A stretch of DNA of 64,000 bases from Nitrospira sp. (GCA_018242685.1 JAFEBM010000030.1:1-64000); one strand, 5' to 3'. Counted from the first letter of the stretch, positions 38,977 to 48,212 are shown. Notes: generated by a model from the letters alone, not told the origin. Numbers and translations are program-made.

Positions 38977-39391
38977 GGGCGAACCTCTTTCTTTATTTGC
39001 CACAAGTCGAACGTAGAGCCCTTCTCCCACCACCACATCATACAATATGTTGCTGTACTCGGTGCATCGGTCTGGGCTGCCTTCATAAACTAACGTGATC
39101 TACTGCATGCAGCTCTCAAGAGAGCCTCCTAGCCTGCGAAGTAGAGCTTCGTTGCCGGACTGCAATCATGATGGATGATGGTTGATTGCCGGAGGATAAA
39201 CAAGGGGCGGTAGCTTCATAAGCCATGTCCGGACTCTGATCTTGACCCCTTTCGTAAGCCAACTCGGAGGCGAGAAACGTATCCTCGTATCGTGAAGAGC
39301 CGTCCTTATCTACTCACATAACAGGGATATATCATGCGTTATTTCATTCATCTGGCTATTGGGCGTGCCGGTTAGCCTGCTTGTCTGAACG
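38977..39391. other. Intergenic space
   Basis: This 415-bp stretch contains no gene that I can support. It holds one weak relative of the regulatory palindrome (CAAGAG-AGCC-TCCTAG, 39117-39132) that could act on the regulator at 38976, but no good -10 lies at the usual distance. Confidence 0.4.
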
Positions 39392-39841
39392 TCATGGTCT
39401 TGTCGCGAGGGCATTGTGAATCATGTCGTACAATTGGTCGGCTGCGGCTTCCTTCGGCAACAGGGCAGACGCGCCGGCTTGAATCATGGCCGCTTGATTA
39501 TCATCACCGGCGTTCACGGACAACCCCAGGACGATGATTTCGGGGTAGCGGGACTTGATGATCGTCGTGGCGTCGATGCCGTTCATCCTCGGCATATTGA
39601 GATCCATGACGATGACTGAAGGCCGCATGCGCTCGGCAGAGGCGAGCGATTCTTTTCCATCGGCGACTTCACCTATGATGTCGATATCGGGATAGCTTTC
39701 CAGAATGCTGCGCAATCCGTGTCGCACGATCGCGTGATCGTCCGCTAACAAGACTCGAATACGCGGTTTCTCGTGGAGCTCATTCGTCCGTGCCCGCAAC
39801 TGTTCCTGGGATTGCACAAGGTCCATGGTCTTGAGGTTCAC
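39392..39841 (-). CDS. Single-domain receiver protein
   Basis: A 149-residue protein consisting of a receiver domain (about residues 27-147) after a short helical lead: VLLADDHAIVRHGLRSIL, phospho-acceptor in VIVMDLNMPRMNGIDATTI. It has no DNA-binding or other output domain. Its sequence is closely similar to the C-terminal receiver of the hybrid protein at 45703, which suggests it arose from, or competes with, that domain. It begins with GTG at 39841 (ATG at 39826 also possible). It follows haem oxygenase by about 110 bp on the same strand, perhaps as an operon. Confidence 0.82.
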   Translation of the reverse strand: MNLKTMDLVQSQEQLRARTNELHEKPRIRVLLADDHAIVRHGLRSILESYPDIDIIGEVADGKESLASAERMRPSVIVMDLNMPRMNGIDATTIIKSRYPEIIVLGLSVNAGDDNQAAMIQAGASALLPKEAAADQLYDMIHNALATRP

Positions 39842-39949
39842 AGCCTACCCCTCTAACTCACATTTCCCGGCGGTCGGGCCGCACAATCCGCTCTTCAGTG
39901 CCGTCGAAACCGTCTCCTGAGGGGGCTGCCGATCGCTCGATGGCGGCAA

Positions 39950-40642
39950 TTACGCTACTTTCTCGATATCAGTACAGAATAGCTCAAATTCCCATTGAGA
40001 ACTCCATCGCATCGAATTCGTAGAGTTCGTCAGGGGAGATTGCTTCCGGTGGTCTAGCCATCTCTCGAAGCAGTCTAAGGTATCCATGGCTGATTGGATC
40101 ACCATGTCCTGGAAGTCCGGATCTTTCACCGCCTCAGTCATAGCGATGAGGTCTTGCCACCAAGTATCGAAGAGTGGGTCATAGGATGCGTGTAAACTGG
40201 AGAAGAATGATCCACCTTGCGATGGACTGATCCCTAGTTTGTCTCCCCCTGAATGTGTCGCCACGATTCGTTCACCCAGAGCAGCCCCGTCGATGACGTA
40301 CAGTACGCCGAAAACCTGCGGAAGAGTTGGAGTCGCCGGCAGACGTCCACATAGCGGCAGCGCTGCAATATCAGTCTCGGTTACGCCCAGCGACAGCAGA
40401 TCTTGCTTCAACCGGGGGGCCTTGCACTGTCGTTGTGAATACGATGAAGGAAGATTGTGGTCCGCGAGGACGGCGAGCTTCCGCTCCAGCGGTTGATAAA
40501 CCCCCCAAAAGCCTTGGAGCAGCCGTCGATAATGGTGGACATCGAAGTTCGGACGATAGACATCCACTCGACGTTCAAGTCGCCGATGAGCCAAGCGGGT
40601 TACCTCGTGCAATCTCTCAAACACAGGGTTGTCCAACAGCAT
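39950..40642 (-). CDS. Biliverdin-producing haem oxygenase
   Basis: A 230-residue all-helical protein of the bacterial haem oxygenase (BphO/HO) family, which opens haem to biliverdin, CO and iron. The proximal His is probably in TRLAHRRLERR near residue 20; the distal helix shows VFGVLYVIDGAALGERIV with the Gly-rich bend. GGAGG precedes the ATG. A palindromic box and -10 element lie upstream. The presence of haem oxygenase within a signalling region recalls bacteriophytochrome operons, but no chromophore-binding GAF-PHY protein is in the window. Confidence 0.85.
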   Translation of the reverse strand: MLLDNPVFERLHEVTRLAHRRLERRVDVYRPNFDVHHYRRLLQGFWGVYQPLERKLAVLADHNLPSSYSQRQCKAPRLKQDLLSLGVTETDIAALPLCGRLPATPTLPQVFGVLYVIDGAALGERIVATHSGGDKLGISPSQGGSFFSSLHASYDPLFDTWWQDLIAMTEAVKDPDFQDMVIQSAMDTLDCFERWLDHRKQSPLTNSTNSMRWSSQWEFELFCTDIEKVA

Positions 40643-40686
40643 GGTGTCCTCCGCCGCAGAATGATGACACTCTAGGAATGCAGCTC

Positions 40687-40731
40687 ACTCTACGGATTTT
40701 CACCGTTGTATAGACCTCGGCAGATCCCTAG
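40687..40731 (-). promoter_or_regulatory. CTAGGG-N4-GCCGAG box and -10 of the haem oxygenase gene
   Basis: On the minus strand CTAGGG, ATCT, GCCGAG (40731 down to 40716) is followed after exactly 23 bp by TAGAGT (40692-40687), a 4/6 -10 match. Transcription would start about 40 bp before the haem oxygenase ATG. The glgC gene diverges from the other side; no equally spaced -10 faces it. Confidence 0.6.
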
Positions 40732-40981
40732 ATCTGAGTAGAAACATCATAGTATGGCCAAATAGCCTGGTATGGGATGCGGTGCAATCTGAGCCCTTCG
40801 ACTGCCCAGGACAGGCTCGTCGAAGCACATAAGCGAGGTTCAGCGGTCCGCCGACCTGCACCATCAACGCGTGATATACCATCATCTTTTGAGGAGCGAA
40901 GACGCAGGCCTTCTCATAGCCGCTTCGAGCGAGGGGTTTTCCGAGTATCGAAAGAGCCGGCTGGAACATACATTGGCGATC

Positions 40982-42220
40982 ATGAAATCTGTGCGGGTTT
41001 TGGCCATGATTATGGCGGGAGGAAAAGGCGAGCGGCTCATGCCGCTCACGGCGGTGCGCAGCAAGCCGGCCGTGCCGTTCGGCGGCAAGTATCGCATCGT
41101 CGATTTTGTCCTCAGCAACATGCTCAATTCCGGCATCACCGCCAACTATGTGCTGGTGCAATACCAATCGCAATCGTTGATCGAGCATGTGCGGGAATCG
41201 TGGAGCATTGCAGGCCGGCTCAAAGATCAGTTCATTACGGTCGTGCCCCCGCAGATGCGGGCGGGCGGGGGATGGTACGAGGGGACCGCGGATGCGGTCT
41301 ATCACAATCTCAACTTGATTGCAGACTTTCGCCCCGATGTCGTGGCGGTCTTTGGAGCCGACCATATCTATCGAATGGATGTTTCGCAAATGATCCAATT
41401 TCATCAGGACAGCGGAGCTGAAGCGACGGTGGCGGCATTGCCTGTGTCGATCGAGCAATCGTCCCAGTTCGGTATTCTCGAAGTTGATGCCGATGATCGG
41501 TTGGTCGGATTCGAAGAAAAACCAGCCAGGGCTAGGGCCATGCCGGGACGTCCCACCATGGCTCTGTCCTCCATGGGGAACTATATCTTCGATACCTCCG
41601 TGTTGTTGCGCATATTGGAACGGGATGCCGCCCGTCCAGGCAGCCACGATTTCGGCCGTAATATCATTCCGGACCTCATCGGCGGGAGGAAGGTCTTCGC
41701 GTATGATTTTCTGCGGAACGATGTGCCCGGCCTGCGGTCGTACGAAGAAAAGGGGTATTGGCGGGATGTCGGCACACTAGATGCCTATTGGCAGGCGAAT
41801 ATGGATCTGTTGGGCGAGACACCGTCGTTCGATCTCCGGAACAATCAGTGGCAGATCGTCTCGGCTGGATACGAGAGCCCCATGGCGTCTATCGTGCGAA
41901 CCTACACGGATCAATCCATGATCGGTCAAGGCAGTCATATCGTGGATGCGGAAATCCGAAATTCCGTGATCGGGCGTGATGTCCACATCGAGCCCGGCGC
42001 GTACCTTGAAGAGTGCATCATCATGGACGGCGTGCGCATCGGGGCCCATGCGCGGCTGCATCGCATGATCGCCGACCGATTCAGCAGCATTCCCGCTGGG
42101 AGCGATATCGGTTTCCAGGAATCGCCTCAACTGCCCCGGTGCCATATCTCGCCGACAGGCCTGGTCGTCATTCCGCGCGATACCAAAGTGCCGATGACTC
42201 TGATGCAATCCGTCTCCTGA
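40982..42220 (+). CDS. glgC: Glucose-1-phosphate adenylyltransferase
   Basis: Makes ADP-glucose for glycogen synthesis. The ATG at 40982 gives 412 residues. Seen: the nucleotide-binding start MIMAGGKGERLMPLT, SKPAVPFGGKYRIVDFVLSN, GTADAVYHNL, the Asp-containing FGADHIYRMD, and the C-terminal left-handed beta-helix (IVDAEIRNSVIGRDVHIEPG). The frame is open back to 40871, but the family start is at the later ATG. Together with glgX at 52599 it points to glycogen storage; other glg genes are not here. Confidence 0.95.
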   Translation: MKSVRVLAMIMAGGKGERLMPLTAVRSKPAVPFGGKYRIVDFVLSNMLNSGITANYVLVQYQSQSLIEHVRESWSIAGRLKDQFITVVPPQMRAGGGWYEGTADAVYHNLNLIADFRPDVVAVFGADHIYRMDVSQMIQFHQDSGAEATVAALPVSIEQSSQFGILEVDADDRLVGFEEKPARARAMPGRPTMALSSMGNYIFDTSVLLRILERDAARPGSHDFGRNIIPDLIGGRKVFAYDFLRNDVPGLRSYEEKGYWRDVGTLDAYWQANMDLLGETPSFDLRNNQWQIVSAGYESPMASIVRTYTDQSMIGQGSHIVDAEIRNSVIGRDVHIEPGAYLEECIIMDGVRIGAHARLHRMIADRFSSIPAGSDIGFQESPQLPRCHISPTGLVVIPRDTKVPMTLMQSVS

Positions 42221-42543
42221 TTGAAGGAATCGAAGATACCGCCGCGCATTCGCGCGTCTTCATGGTACGACCATGATCATGACGACTGTGCCGCTGCTTA
42301 TTGCCGTGCGCTCGGTGAAAGCAATGGGCTCGATCTGAGATGAGACGTTGGTCGCGGTGCCGCCGGAATGGCGGGCGTTGAGCTCCAGGATATTCTTACC
42401 GGACATTCGATCGTTCCCGATCGCAAAGGAAAGCGTATGTGGTGTGAGGCTCGGAAGTCTTTGGCGCCTGCTCCGTGGGGTTGCTCGTAGGAAACTGACG
42501 GCATCCGCGATTGCGGCAGAAACGTTCGTGAATAATGCGAGGC

Positions 42544-42587
42544 TAGGGCGTTACCGAGTAGTTCGTTGGAGTCGTCATGCTACGATC
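42544..42587 (+). promoter_or_regulatory. CTAGGG-N4-ACCGAG box, looser copy
   Basis: CTAGGG, CGTT, ACCGAG (42544-42559) with TACGAT 22 bp later (42582-42587). Any transcript would begin near 42595, close to a possible ATG of an unassigned frame. Confidence 0.4.
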
Positions 42588-42594
42588 GAAATGG

Positions 42595-42894
42595 ATGAAT
42601 AAGGAAATAAACACGCAGAATCTCCTGAAAGCGAGCAACGATGAAAATGGGGATCGTCTAACGCTCGGTTTGTGTCCACCGTTCGTGAATGACCAGGCGG
42701 TTCGTTCCAATATGCTCGATCGGACGAGGTGGCTTCACGATATCGGTCGAGACGTGATGAGATGGAGGCTCCAACGTCGCATCACCGTCGTCAGACTGGC
42801 CGGTCAACTCAGCGCAGCCGGAAGTTGGAACAAGAGGACGCGACATTTCTGGTGCCGAATTCTCTATTGGTTGCCGATACGATTACGCTGCTGA
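42595..42894 (+). CDS. Unassigned small ORF
   Basis: A 99-codon frame (MNKEINTQNLL at the start) directly after the looser regulatory box. It is basic, with no recognisable domain, and ends at TGA 42894. No good ribosome binding site is seen and a competing frame overlaps it from 42729 to 43046. Treat it as a candidate only. Confidence 0.2.
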   Translation: MNKEINTQNLLKASNDENGDRLTLGLCPPFVNDQAVRSNMLDRTRWLHDIGRDVMRWRLQRRITVVRLAGQLSAAGSWNKRTRHFWCRILYWLPIRLRC

Positions 42895-43103
42895 ACCTTT
42901 TGTTACGGTTGGGCGAGACGATACGTGCGACGACCCTTCTGACAAGGGCATTTGCCGCGTCTCATAACGGCTCCGCGCAAGCGCTTCGTTTCCCCATATT
43001 CAGCACGATACCTGGCACATACGGTAAATTACCTAAAGTGGTGTGAGCAGACCCAAGCCCATCGACCCTCCATGAATACAGGTGCGGTTCGGCAGTTGAG
43101 GCG

Positions 43104-43148
43104 CTAGGGGTTAGTCTAGTACCATTCCACCATTCAAATGCCTATAAG
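43104..43148 (+). promoter_or_regulatory. CTAGGG-N4-GTCTAG box and -10 of the histidine-kinase operon
   Basis: CTAGGG, GTTA, GTCTAG (43104-43119), then TATAAG (43143-43148; 5/6) after exactly 23 bp. No -35 consensus intervenes. The histidine-kinase gene starts about 200 bp downstream. Confidence 0.62.
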
Positions 43149-43350
43149 GCAAGCGCCTGTAAGACAAACCTGCATGTGGACGGCAGAAATATGATCGGCT
43201 CAATAGCGGTTGTCGTCCAGGATGCCTCTGATGTTTGGGAATTGAAAACCGAAGTAATCAAAGGCGTATCGACGATCTTCTGCGTCCCATGAATGAAATG
43301 GCCTGCGTGATTGGGGAACACGACAGTGCGAACGTAGGGCAAATGAATCC

Positions 43351-45267
43351 ATGAACAACGGGTCGGAAGCTTCTCGTTCGGCATACAGGCGTCTCACCTC
43401 GGCCATAGAGTCGCTCTCTGCGCCCAGCGGAGCCTCAAATCCAGGCCGGAATGATACGTGGAACAGTGGTTCGGCCGTAGAGCGGCTCTTTGTTACGGCT
43501 CTTATCGTCGGAGGCGTGGCCGGCATCTTTATGCTGGATGTCTTTACGCCGGCTGGATTCGTCGTCTGGATGCTCTACCTCCTGCCTCTGTGGCTCACTG
43601 CCCGTCTTGCGGAGCGCCGACCATCTTCAGTGTCGTTGGTGGGCGTGGTAAGCGTGATATTAGTGGTGGCGGGCTTCTGGCTGTCTCCACCGGACATAGA
43701 TCCCTGGATTTCAGTTGCGAATCGAGCGACTGGGATCATCGTGATCGGACTCAACACGGTACTGTTGCAGCGCCTGATCAGGCAACGAGAAACGATCCTT
43801 CGAAACGAGGAAGAGCTGCGCGATTTCGTCGAAGGGGCGTCGGTGGGACTTCATTGGGTAGAGCTGGACGGCACCATTCTGTGGGCCAATCAAGCCGCGC
43901 TGAATCTACTGGGCTATGCTGCTGAGGAATATATCGGCCATTCGATTCGTGAATTTCATGCCGATCTCGACATTGCTGACGATCTTGTACAACGCCTGGG
44001 AAAGGGTGAAACGCTCTACAATTATGAAGCGCGTCTACGGTGCAAGAGCGGGGTGGTCCGGCACGTCTCGATTGCGGCCAACGCCTCGTGGCGAGGCAAG
44101 CGCTTCTCCCATTCCCGCTGTTTTATCCGTGATATCTCTGCCCAGAAGGAGGCCGAAGTCTTACAGGCACGGCTGGCTGCCATTGTGACGCACTCAGAAG
44201 ACGCGATTATCTCATTTGCGCCGGATGGTGTCATCGACATCTGGAATAAGGCAGCTGAGCGGCTTTTGTGGTGGACGGAAATGGAATCCGTTGGCCGATC
44301 CCAGTCGATGTTCGTGCCGGATGACCGTCTCCCGGAGTCCCAGGAGTTGATCAGAACAGTGCTGCTGGGACAGCCGGTTCGAGAATTCGACACGCAGCGC
44401 AAACGAAAAGACGGGAGTTTGGTGGATGTGTCCATCACCATGTCTCCCGTCCTGGTGGAGAATCGGTTGTTGTCTATCTGCGAAATCATTCATGATAATA
44501 CCAAACGCAAAAGGAACGAGCGCGCGTTGCGGGAGGCCAACAAGGAACTGGAGGCGTTCAGCTATTCCGTCTCGCATGACCTGCGCGCGCCGCTACGGGC
44601 AATCAACGGTTTCGCGAAAGTGCTGTCGGAGGATTTCGGTTCGTCGTTGCCTCCGGAGGCCAAGCGACATCTGCACGTCATCCAAAAAGGCGCCGGGCGC
44701 ATGGGCGAACTGATCGACGACCTGCTGGAATTTTCGCGGCTCTCCCGCTCAACACTTGATCGTCAAGTTGTGGATCTCCAACGTGTCATTCGAGAAGTAT
44801 GGGGCGAACTGCGGCGACAGGATCAAGTACAAACAGCGGAATTGGCGGTAGAGGATTTGCCGAGATGCCGGGCGGATCGGCTGTTGATCAAGCAGGTGTG
44901 GATGAATCTCCTCTCCAATGCGTTGAAATATTCCCGCCCGCGCCATGAGCCCCGGATCGAGATCGGGTGGCGCGAGGACGAGCAGCAGCCGGGCAACGTG
45001 GTGTATTGGATTCGAGACAACGGAGTGGGATTCGATCAACAGTATGTGAGCAAACTATTCGGCGTCTTCCAGCGGCTGCATCGAGCGGAGGACTTCGAGG
45101 GGACCGGCGTGGGCCTTGCGCTGGTGCATCGGATCGTCCACCGTCACGGCGGCCGGGTGTGGGCCGAGGGACGGTTGGACGAAGGCGCGACATTTTATTT
45201 CACGCTGGAGAGGGTTCATGAACAAGACGGCGCCGGACAACATCTCGGTCTTGTTGGTCGAGGATAA
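43351..45267 (+). CDS. Membrane-bound PAS sensor histidine kinase
   Basis: A 638-residue kinase. Residues about 45-130 form three or four membrane helices (MASE-like); two PAS domains follow (about 150-270, starting LRDFVEGASVGLHWVELDG, and 285-400, DAIISFAPDGVIDIWNKAAE). The HisKA helix is FSYSVSHDLRAPLRAINGF, with the phospho-acceptor His, of the kind found in phytochrome-like kinases; the ATPase domain has NLLSNALKYS, DNGVGFD and GTGVGLALVHRIV. Its 3' end overlaps the response-regulator gene at 45218 by 50 bp, so the two are co-expressed. Ligand unknown. Confidence 0.93.
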   Translation: MNNGSEASRSAYRRLTSAIESLSAPSGASNPGRNDTWNSGSAVERLFVTALIVGGVAGIFMLDVFTPAGFVVWMLYLLPLWLTARLAERRPSSVSLVGVVSVILVVAGFWLSPPDIDPWISVANRATGIIVIGLNTVLLQRLIRQRETILRNEEELRDFVEGASVGLHWVELDGTILWANQAALNLLGYAAEEYIGHSIREFHADLDIADDLVQRLGKGETLYNYEARLRCKSGVVRHVSIAANASWRGKRFSHSRCFIRDISAQKEAEVLQARLAAIVTHSEDAIISFAPDGVIDIWNKAAERLLWWTEMESVGRSQSMFVPDDRLPESQELIRTVLLGQPVREFDTQRKRKDGSLVDVSITMSPVLVENRLLSICEIIHDNTKRKRNERALREANKELEAFSYSVSHDLRAPLRAINGFAKVLSEDFGSSLPPEAKRHLHVIQKGAGRMGELIDDLLEFSRLSRSTLDRQVVDLQRVIREVWGELRRQDQVQTAELAVEDLPRCRADRLLIKQVWMNLLSNALKYSRPRHEPRIEIGWREDEQQPGNVVYWIRDNGVGFDQQYVSKLFGVFQRLHRAEDFEGTGVGLALVHRIVHRHGGRVWAEGRLDEGATFYFTLERVHEQDGAGQHLGLVGRG

Positions 45268-45667
45268 TGAGGACGACGCGGAGCTGACGCTGCGGGTGTT
45301 CCGACAGTATCATTTTGCGAATCATATTCATGTGGCGCGGGACGGCGCGGAAGCGTTGGATTGTTTGTTCGGCACGGGGGCCTACGCGAAGCGGAGCCCG
45401 TGCGAACAAACGAAATTGATTCTCTTGGACCTCAAACTGCCGAAAGTCGACGGACTGGAAGTCCTTCGCCGCTGCAAGAGCGACGAGCGGACGAAGGCCA
45501 TTCCCGTCGTCATGTTGACCTCGTCGCGTGAGGAGCAGGACGTGATCGAGAGTTATAAGTTGGGCGTCAACAGCTATCTCGTGAAGCCGGTGGATTTTCA
45601 CCAATTCGTCGAAGCCGTGAAACAGCTGAATGTGTACTGGTTGATGCTCAATCAGAGGCCGGAGTGA
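45218..45667 (+). CDS. Single-domain response regulator (Rcp1-like)
   Basis: A 149-residue receiver-only protein from the ATG at 45218, which is preceded by GGAGAGG and lies inside the 3' end of the kinase gene. It opens ISVLLVEDNEDDAELTLRVF, with the phospho-acceptor in ILLDLKLPKVDGLEVLRR and Lys in YLVKPVDFHQF. This is the type of regulator that pairs with phytochrome-like kinases. It should take phosphate from the kinase at 43351 and may pass it to the hybrid protein encoded next. Confidence 0.92.
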   Translation: MNKTAPDNISVLLVEDNEDDAELTLRVFRQYHFANHIHVARDGAEALDCLFGTGAYAKRSPCEQTKLILLDLKLPKVDGLEVLRRCKSDERTKAIPVVMLTSSREEQDVIESYKLGVNSYLVKPVDFHQFVEAVKQLNVYWLMLNQRPE

Positions 45668-45702
45668 TCAACCCTTTGAATGTGCCGCATGGGGGAGGTC
45701 GT

Positions 45703-47301
45703 ATGGTTCAACCGTTGCGTGTGTTGCTGCTGGAAGATCTCGACACGGATGCTGAATTGATGGTGCACGAGTTGAAACGCGCCGGGTTCGATCTTGTCTG
45801 GGATCGTATCGATACGGAAGAAGCCTTGGTGGAGTATCTTGATCGGCCATATGACCTGATTCTTTCAGACAATTCGATGCCGTCCTTCGACGCGATGCGG
45901 GCCCTCGCGTGTTTGCGACAACGTCGGCTCGATATTCCTTTCGTCATTGTGTCGGGCTCGATCGGTGAAGAGCAAGCCGTGGCCTTGTTGCGCCATGGCG
46001 CGGCGGATTACATCATGAAGGATCGCATCGATCGACTGGGACCAGCTGTAGGGCAAGTGCTCGAGAAGAAGCGGTTGCGCGACGACAATCAGGCCGCCCA
46101 TGCCGCCCTGCAGGCGAGGACCGAGGAGCTCATCCGGTCTCAAGAACGATTGCGTGCGCTCGCCAGCGACTTGACGTTGACGGAGCAGCGGGAGCGGCGC
46201 AAGCTCGCCGGCGACCTCCACGACTATTTGGCTCAATTGCTCGTGGCGGGACGCATGAAGCTGCGACAAGCCGTGGCCCGCATCGTCAAGGAGCCCGGAA
46301 CGCCCCTGCTCGCTGAATTGGACCAGATTTTCGACGAATCCTTACGGTATACCAGGACTCTCATTGCCGACCTGGCTCCACCCTCATTGCAAGAATTCGG
46401 GTTGTCTCATGCCTTTCAATGGTTGTCCGAACACATGCGCACCCATGGATTGACCGTGGATGTGCAGGTCGGATCAGACCGAATCAACATCCCGGACGAT
46501 CAAGCGATTTTGGTCTTTCAGTCCGTTCGCGAATTGCTGCTCAACATCGTGAAGCATGCGGAGACGAATCGCGCGAGTGTGGCGGTGTCCACCACTCCCA
46601 CCGAACTGCACATTACGGTCACGGACGGCGGACAAGGGTTCGATCATGCGGCGGTAGCTGGTCCTGAGCCGAGATCATCCAGATTCGGACTGTTCAGCAT
46701 CGATGAACGGATGCGGGCGATGGGGGGACGGTTTGAGATCAATTCCACGCCCGGCCGCGGAACGCGGGCCTCCATGATTCTGCCCTATTGGCCCGCCCCC
46801 GTCGCACCGGAACTGTGCGAAGTCGCCAAAGATGACCAACCCTCGGGTCTCACCACGCAGCCCTCGTCGGAACAGCCGATGGTTCGCGTGCTCCTTGTCG
46901 ATGACCATGTCATGGTCCGGCGCGGGATCAAAAGCCTGCTGGACGGGCATGAGAACTTGCGGGTGATCGGAGAGGCATCCGACGGACAGCAGGCCGTCAA
47001 GCTGACGGCGGAGCTGCGGCCCGATGTCGTGCTCATGGACGTGAATCTTCCCGTGATGGACGGGGTGACGGCGACGAGCCGGATCCACCAGGATTATCCC
47101 GAAACCATCACCGTTGGACTGTCCGTCCATGACGATCGCCAGATCATCAATGCGATGACGAAGGCCGGCGCGGCGGCCTTCGTGTCGAAGGGATCCGTGA
47201 CGGAAGAATTGTACGAGGCGATCAGCCGCGCGTTGCTTTCCAAAGGCAAGCTGCCCGGAGCTCCTCAAACAGGCAAGTTGCCGCTGTCCAGCGGGGTGTA
47301 A
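45703..47301 (+). CDS. Hybrid receiver - HisKA_3 kinase - receiver protein
   Basis: From the ATG at 45703 (GGGGGAGG 5 bp upstream) a 532-residue soluble protein: an N-terminal receiver (residues 5-125; acceptor in LILSDNSMPSFDAMRA), a NarX-like HisKA_3 dimerisation helix (RRKLAGDLHDYLAQLL) with ATPase domain (SVRELLLNIVKHAE, TDGGQGFD), and a C-terminal receiver (385-505; VVLMDVNLPVMDGVTATS) with no DNA-binding part. A GTG at 45664 is an alternative start. It is the third gene of the kinase operon and could run a phosphorelay to the LuxR-type regulators nearby. Confidence 0.9.
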   Translation: MVQPLRVLLLEDLDTDAELMVHELKRAGFDLVWDRIDTEEALVEYLDRPYDLILSDNSMPSFDAMRALACLRQRRLDIPFVIVSGSIGEEQAVALLRHGAADYIMKDRIDRLGPAVGQVLEKKRLRDDNQAAHAALQARTEELIRSQERLRALASDLTLTEQRERRKLAGDLHDYLAQLLVAGRMKLRQAVARIVKEPGTPLLAELDQIFDESLRYTRTLIADLAPPSLQEFGLSHAFQWLSEHMRTHGLTVDVQVGSDRINIPDDQAILVFQSVRELLLNIVKHAETNRASVAVSTTPTELHITVTDGGQGFDHAAVAGPEPRSSRFGLFSIDERMRAMGGRFEINSTPGRGTRASMILPYWPAPVAPELCEVAKDDQPSGLTTQPSSEQPMVRVLLVDDHVMVRRGIKSLLDGHENLRVIGEASDGQQAVKLTAELRPDVVLMDVNLPVMDGVTATSRIHQDYPETITVGLSVHDDRQIINAMTKAGAAAFVSKGSVTEELYEAISRALLSKGKLPGAPQTGKLPLSSGV

Positions 47302-47410
47302 CCCACATCATTCATGCATGAGCACTTCTGCTGCAATTCGATCATGCTCTGCCCGAACTCCAGGCTTGATGCATCGTTGTTCCTGAATGGCGATCGCCAT
47401 CAGGACTCCT

Positions 47411-48025
47411 TCAATCCGTCATTTTGCCGTCATCTTGGAAGCAGGGCCGCTCTCCGGTCGCAATCAAGTCGGTGAACGCGATGAGTCGGGCGGCTTCGAA
47501 TACCTCATCGGCAATGAGGTTAGGCCAACGCAAAGACGTGAGATGCCATTCGGTTTCATGACCGTTCGTGAGTAAGATGGTGCGGCACCCGGCTGCCCGG
47601 CCGGCTTCAACGTCGTGCAGGATATCGCCGATCATCCATGACTGTGTCAGATCCATATGGAGTTCACTGGCGGCATGAATCAGCAGACCCGGATTGGGTT
47701 TTCGACAATAACAGTCCACGTTGAACAAGGGTACGGTGCCCTCCGGATGATGAGGACAGTAGTAATAGCCTGCAAGAGGGACTTCGAACTTCGCGAGCTC
47801 GGCACGAAGCGCGAGCTCCTCGCGCAGCAGATCTTCCAGCGTGACGCGACCGTGGGCGATCTCTTCCTGATTGGACACCACGATCAGGGCATAGCCGGAG
47901 CGGTGTAACAAACGCAATCCTTCAATCGTTCCAGGCAGCCATTCGATGTATTCGGGGCTGTGATCAAATGGACGGTTCTCGATCAATGTCCCGTCTTTAT
48001 CTAAAAACACGGCTTTTGGGCTCAT
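47411..48025 (-). CDS. HAD-IIIA phosphatase (D,D-heptose 1,7-bisphosphate phosphatase-like)
   Basis: A 204-residue HAD hydrolase related to GmhB and histidinol phosphatase: the nucleophile motif is VFLDKDGTLIENRPF, motif II VVSNQEEIAHG, and the zinc-binding loop has YYCPHHPEG and CYCRKPNPGLL. Motif IV is MIGDILHDVEAG. GmhB acts in ADP-heptose synthesis for lipopolysaccharide; other sugar phosphates are possible for such proteins. The ATG at 48025 is preferred over the longer frame to 48049. It stands alone. Confidence 0.88.
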   Translation of the reverse strand: MSPKAVFLDKDGTLIENRPFDHSPEYIEWLPGTIEGLRLLHRSGYALIVVSNQEEIAHGRVTLEDLLREELALRAELAKFEVPLAGYYYCPHHPEGTVPLFNVDCYCRKPNPGLLIHAASELHMDLTQSWMIGDILHDVEAGRAAGCRTILLTNGHETEWHLTSLRWPNLIADEVFEAARLIAFTDLIATGERPCFQDDGKMTD

Positions 48026-48167
48026 GACCGCGAGGTCTCCTCGAAACAAATGGTGAACAAAGCGAGTGCGGCTACCTTCCTTCGGTTACACCGGATCAGA
48101 TCATGCCCGAGGGTCGTGCGTTGGTCGGCACACTGAGCACCTTATCGTCTCTCGCGTCACACAGGTA

Positions 48168-48212
48168 CTAGGTAACCCCCCGGAACATTCCTGACCAGGG
48201 AAAGTCCAAGAT
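48168..48212 (+). promoter_or_regulatory. CTAGGT-N4-CCCCGG box, looser copy, upstream of the PAS/cfa genes
   Basis: CTAGGT, AACC, CCCCGG (48168-48183) followed after 23 bp by CAAGAT (48207-48212; 3/6). It is weaker in both half-sites but keeps the common geometry. It lies about 120 bp before the PAS-protein gene, in the 307-bp space after the HAD phosphatase, which otherwise holds no gene. Confidence 0.4.

Larger units (their letters stand above)
42221..43350. other. 1.1-kb stretch without a clear gene
   Basis: Several short frames exist but none is recognisable. The minus strand is open from about 42552 to 42275 with protein-like composition (NILELNARHSGG, FTERTAISSG) yet no usable start except an ATG near 42405. 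Two palindromic boxes (42544 and 43104) fall here. The stretch may hold a decayed gene or small unannotated genes. Confidence 0.45.

Noticed and set aside
40700-41647. A 315-codon minus-strand frame opposite glgC
   Set aside because: It lies antisense to an unmistakable glgC and its translation matches no family; GC-rich coding DNA commonly leaves such shadows.
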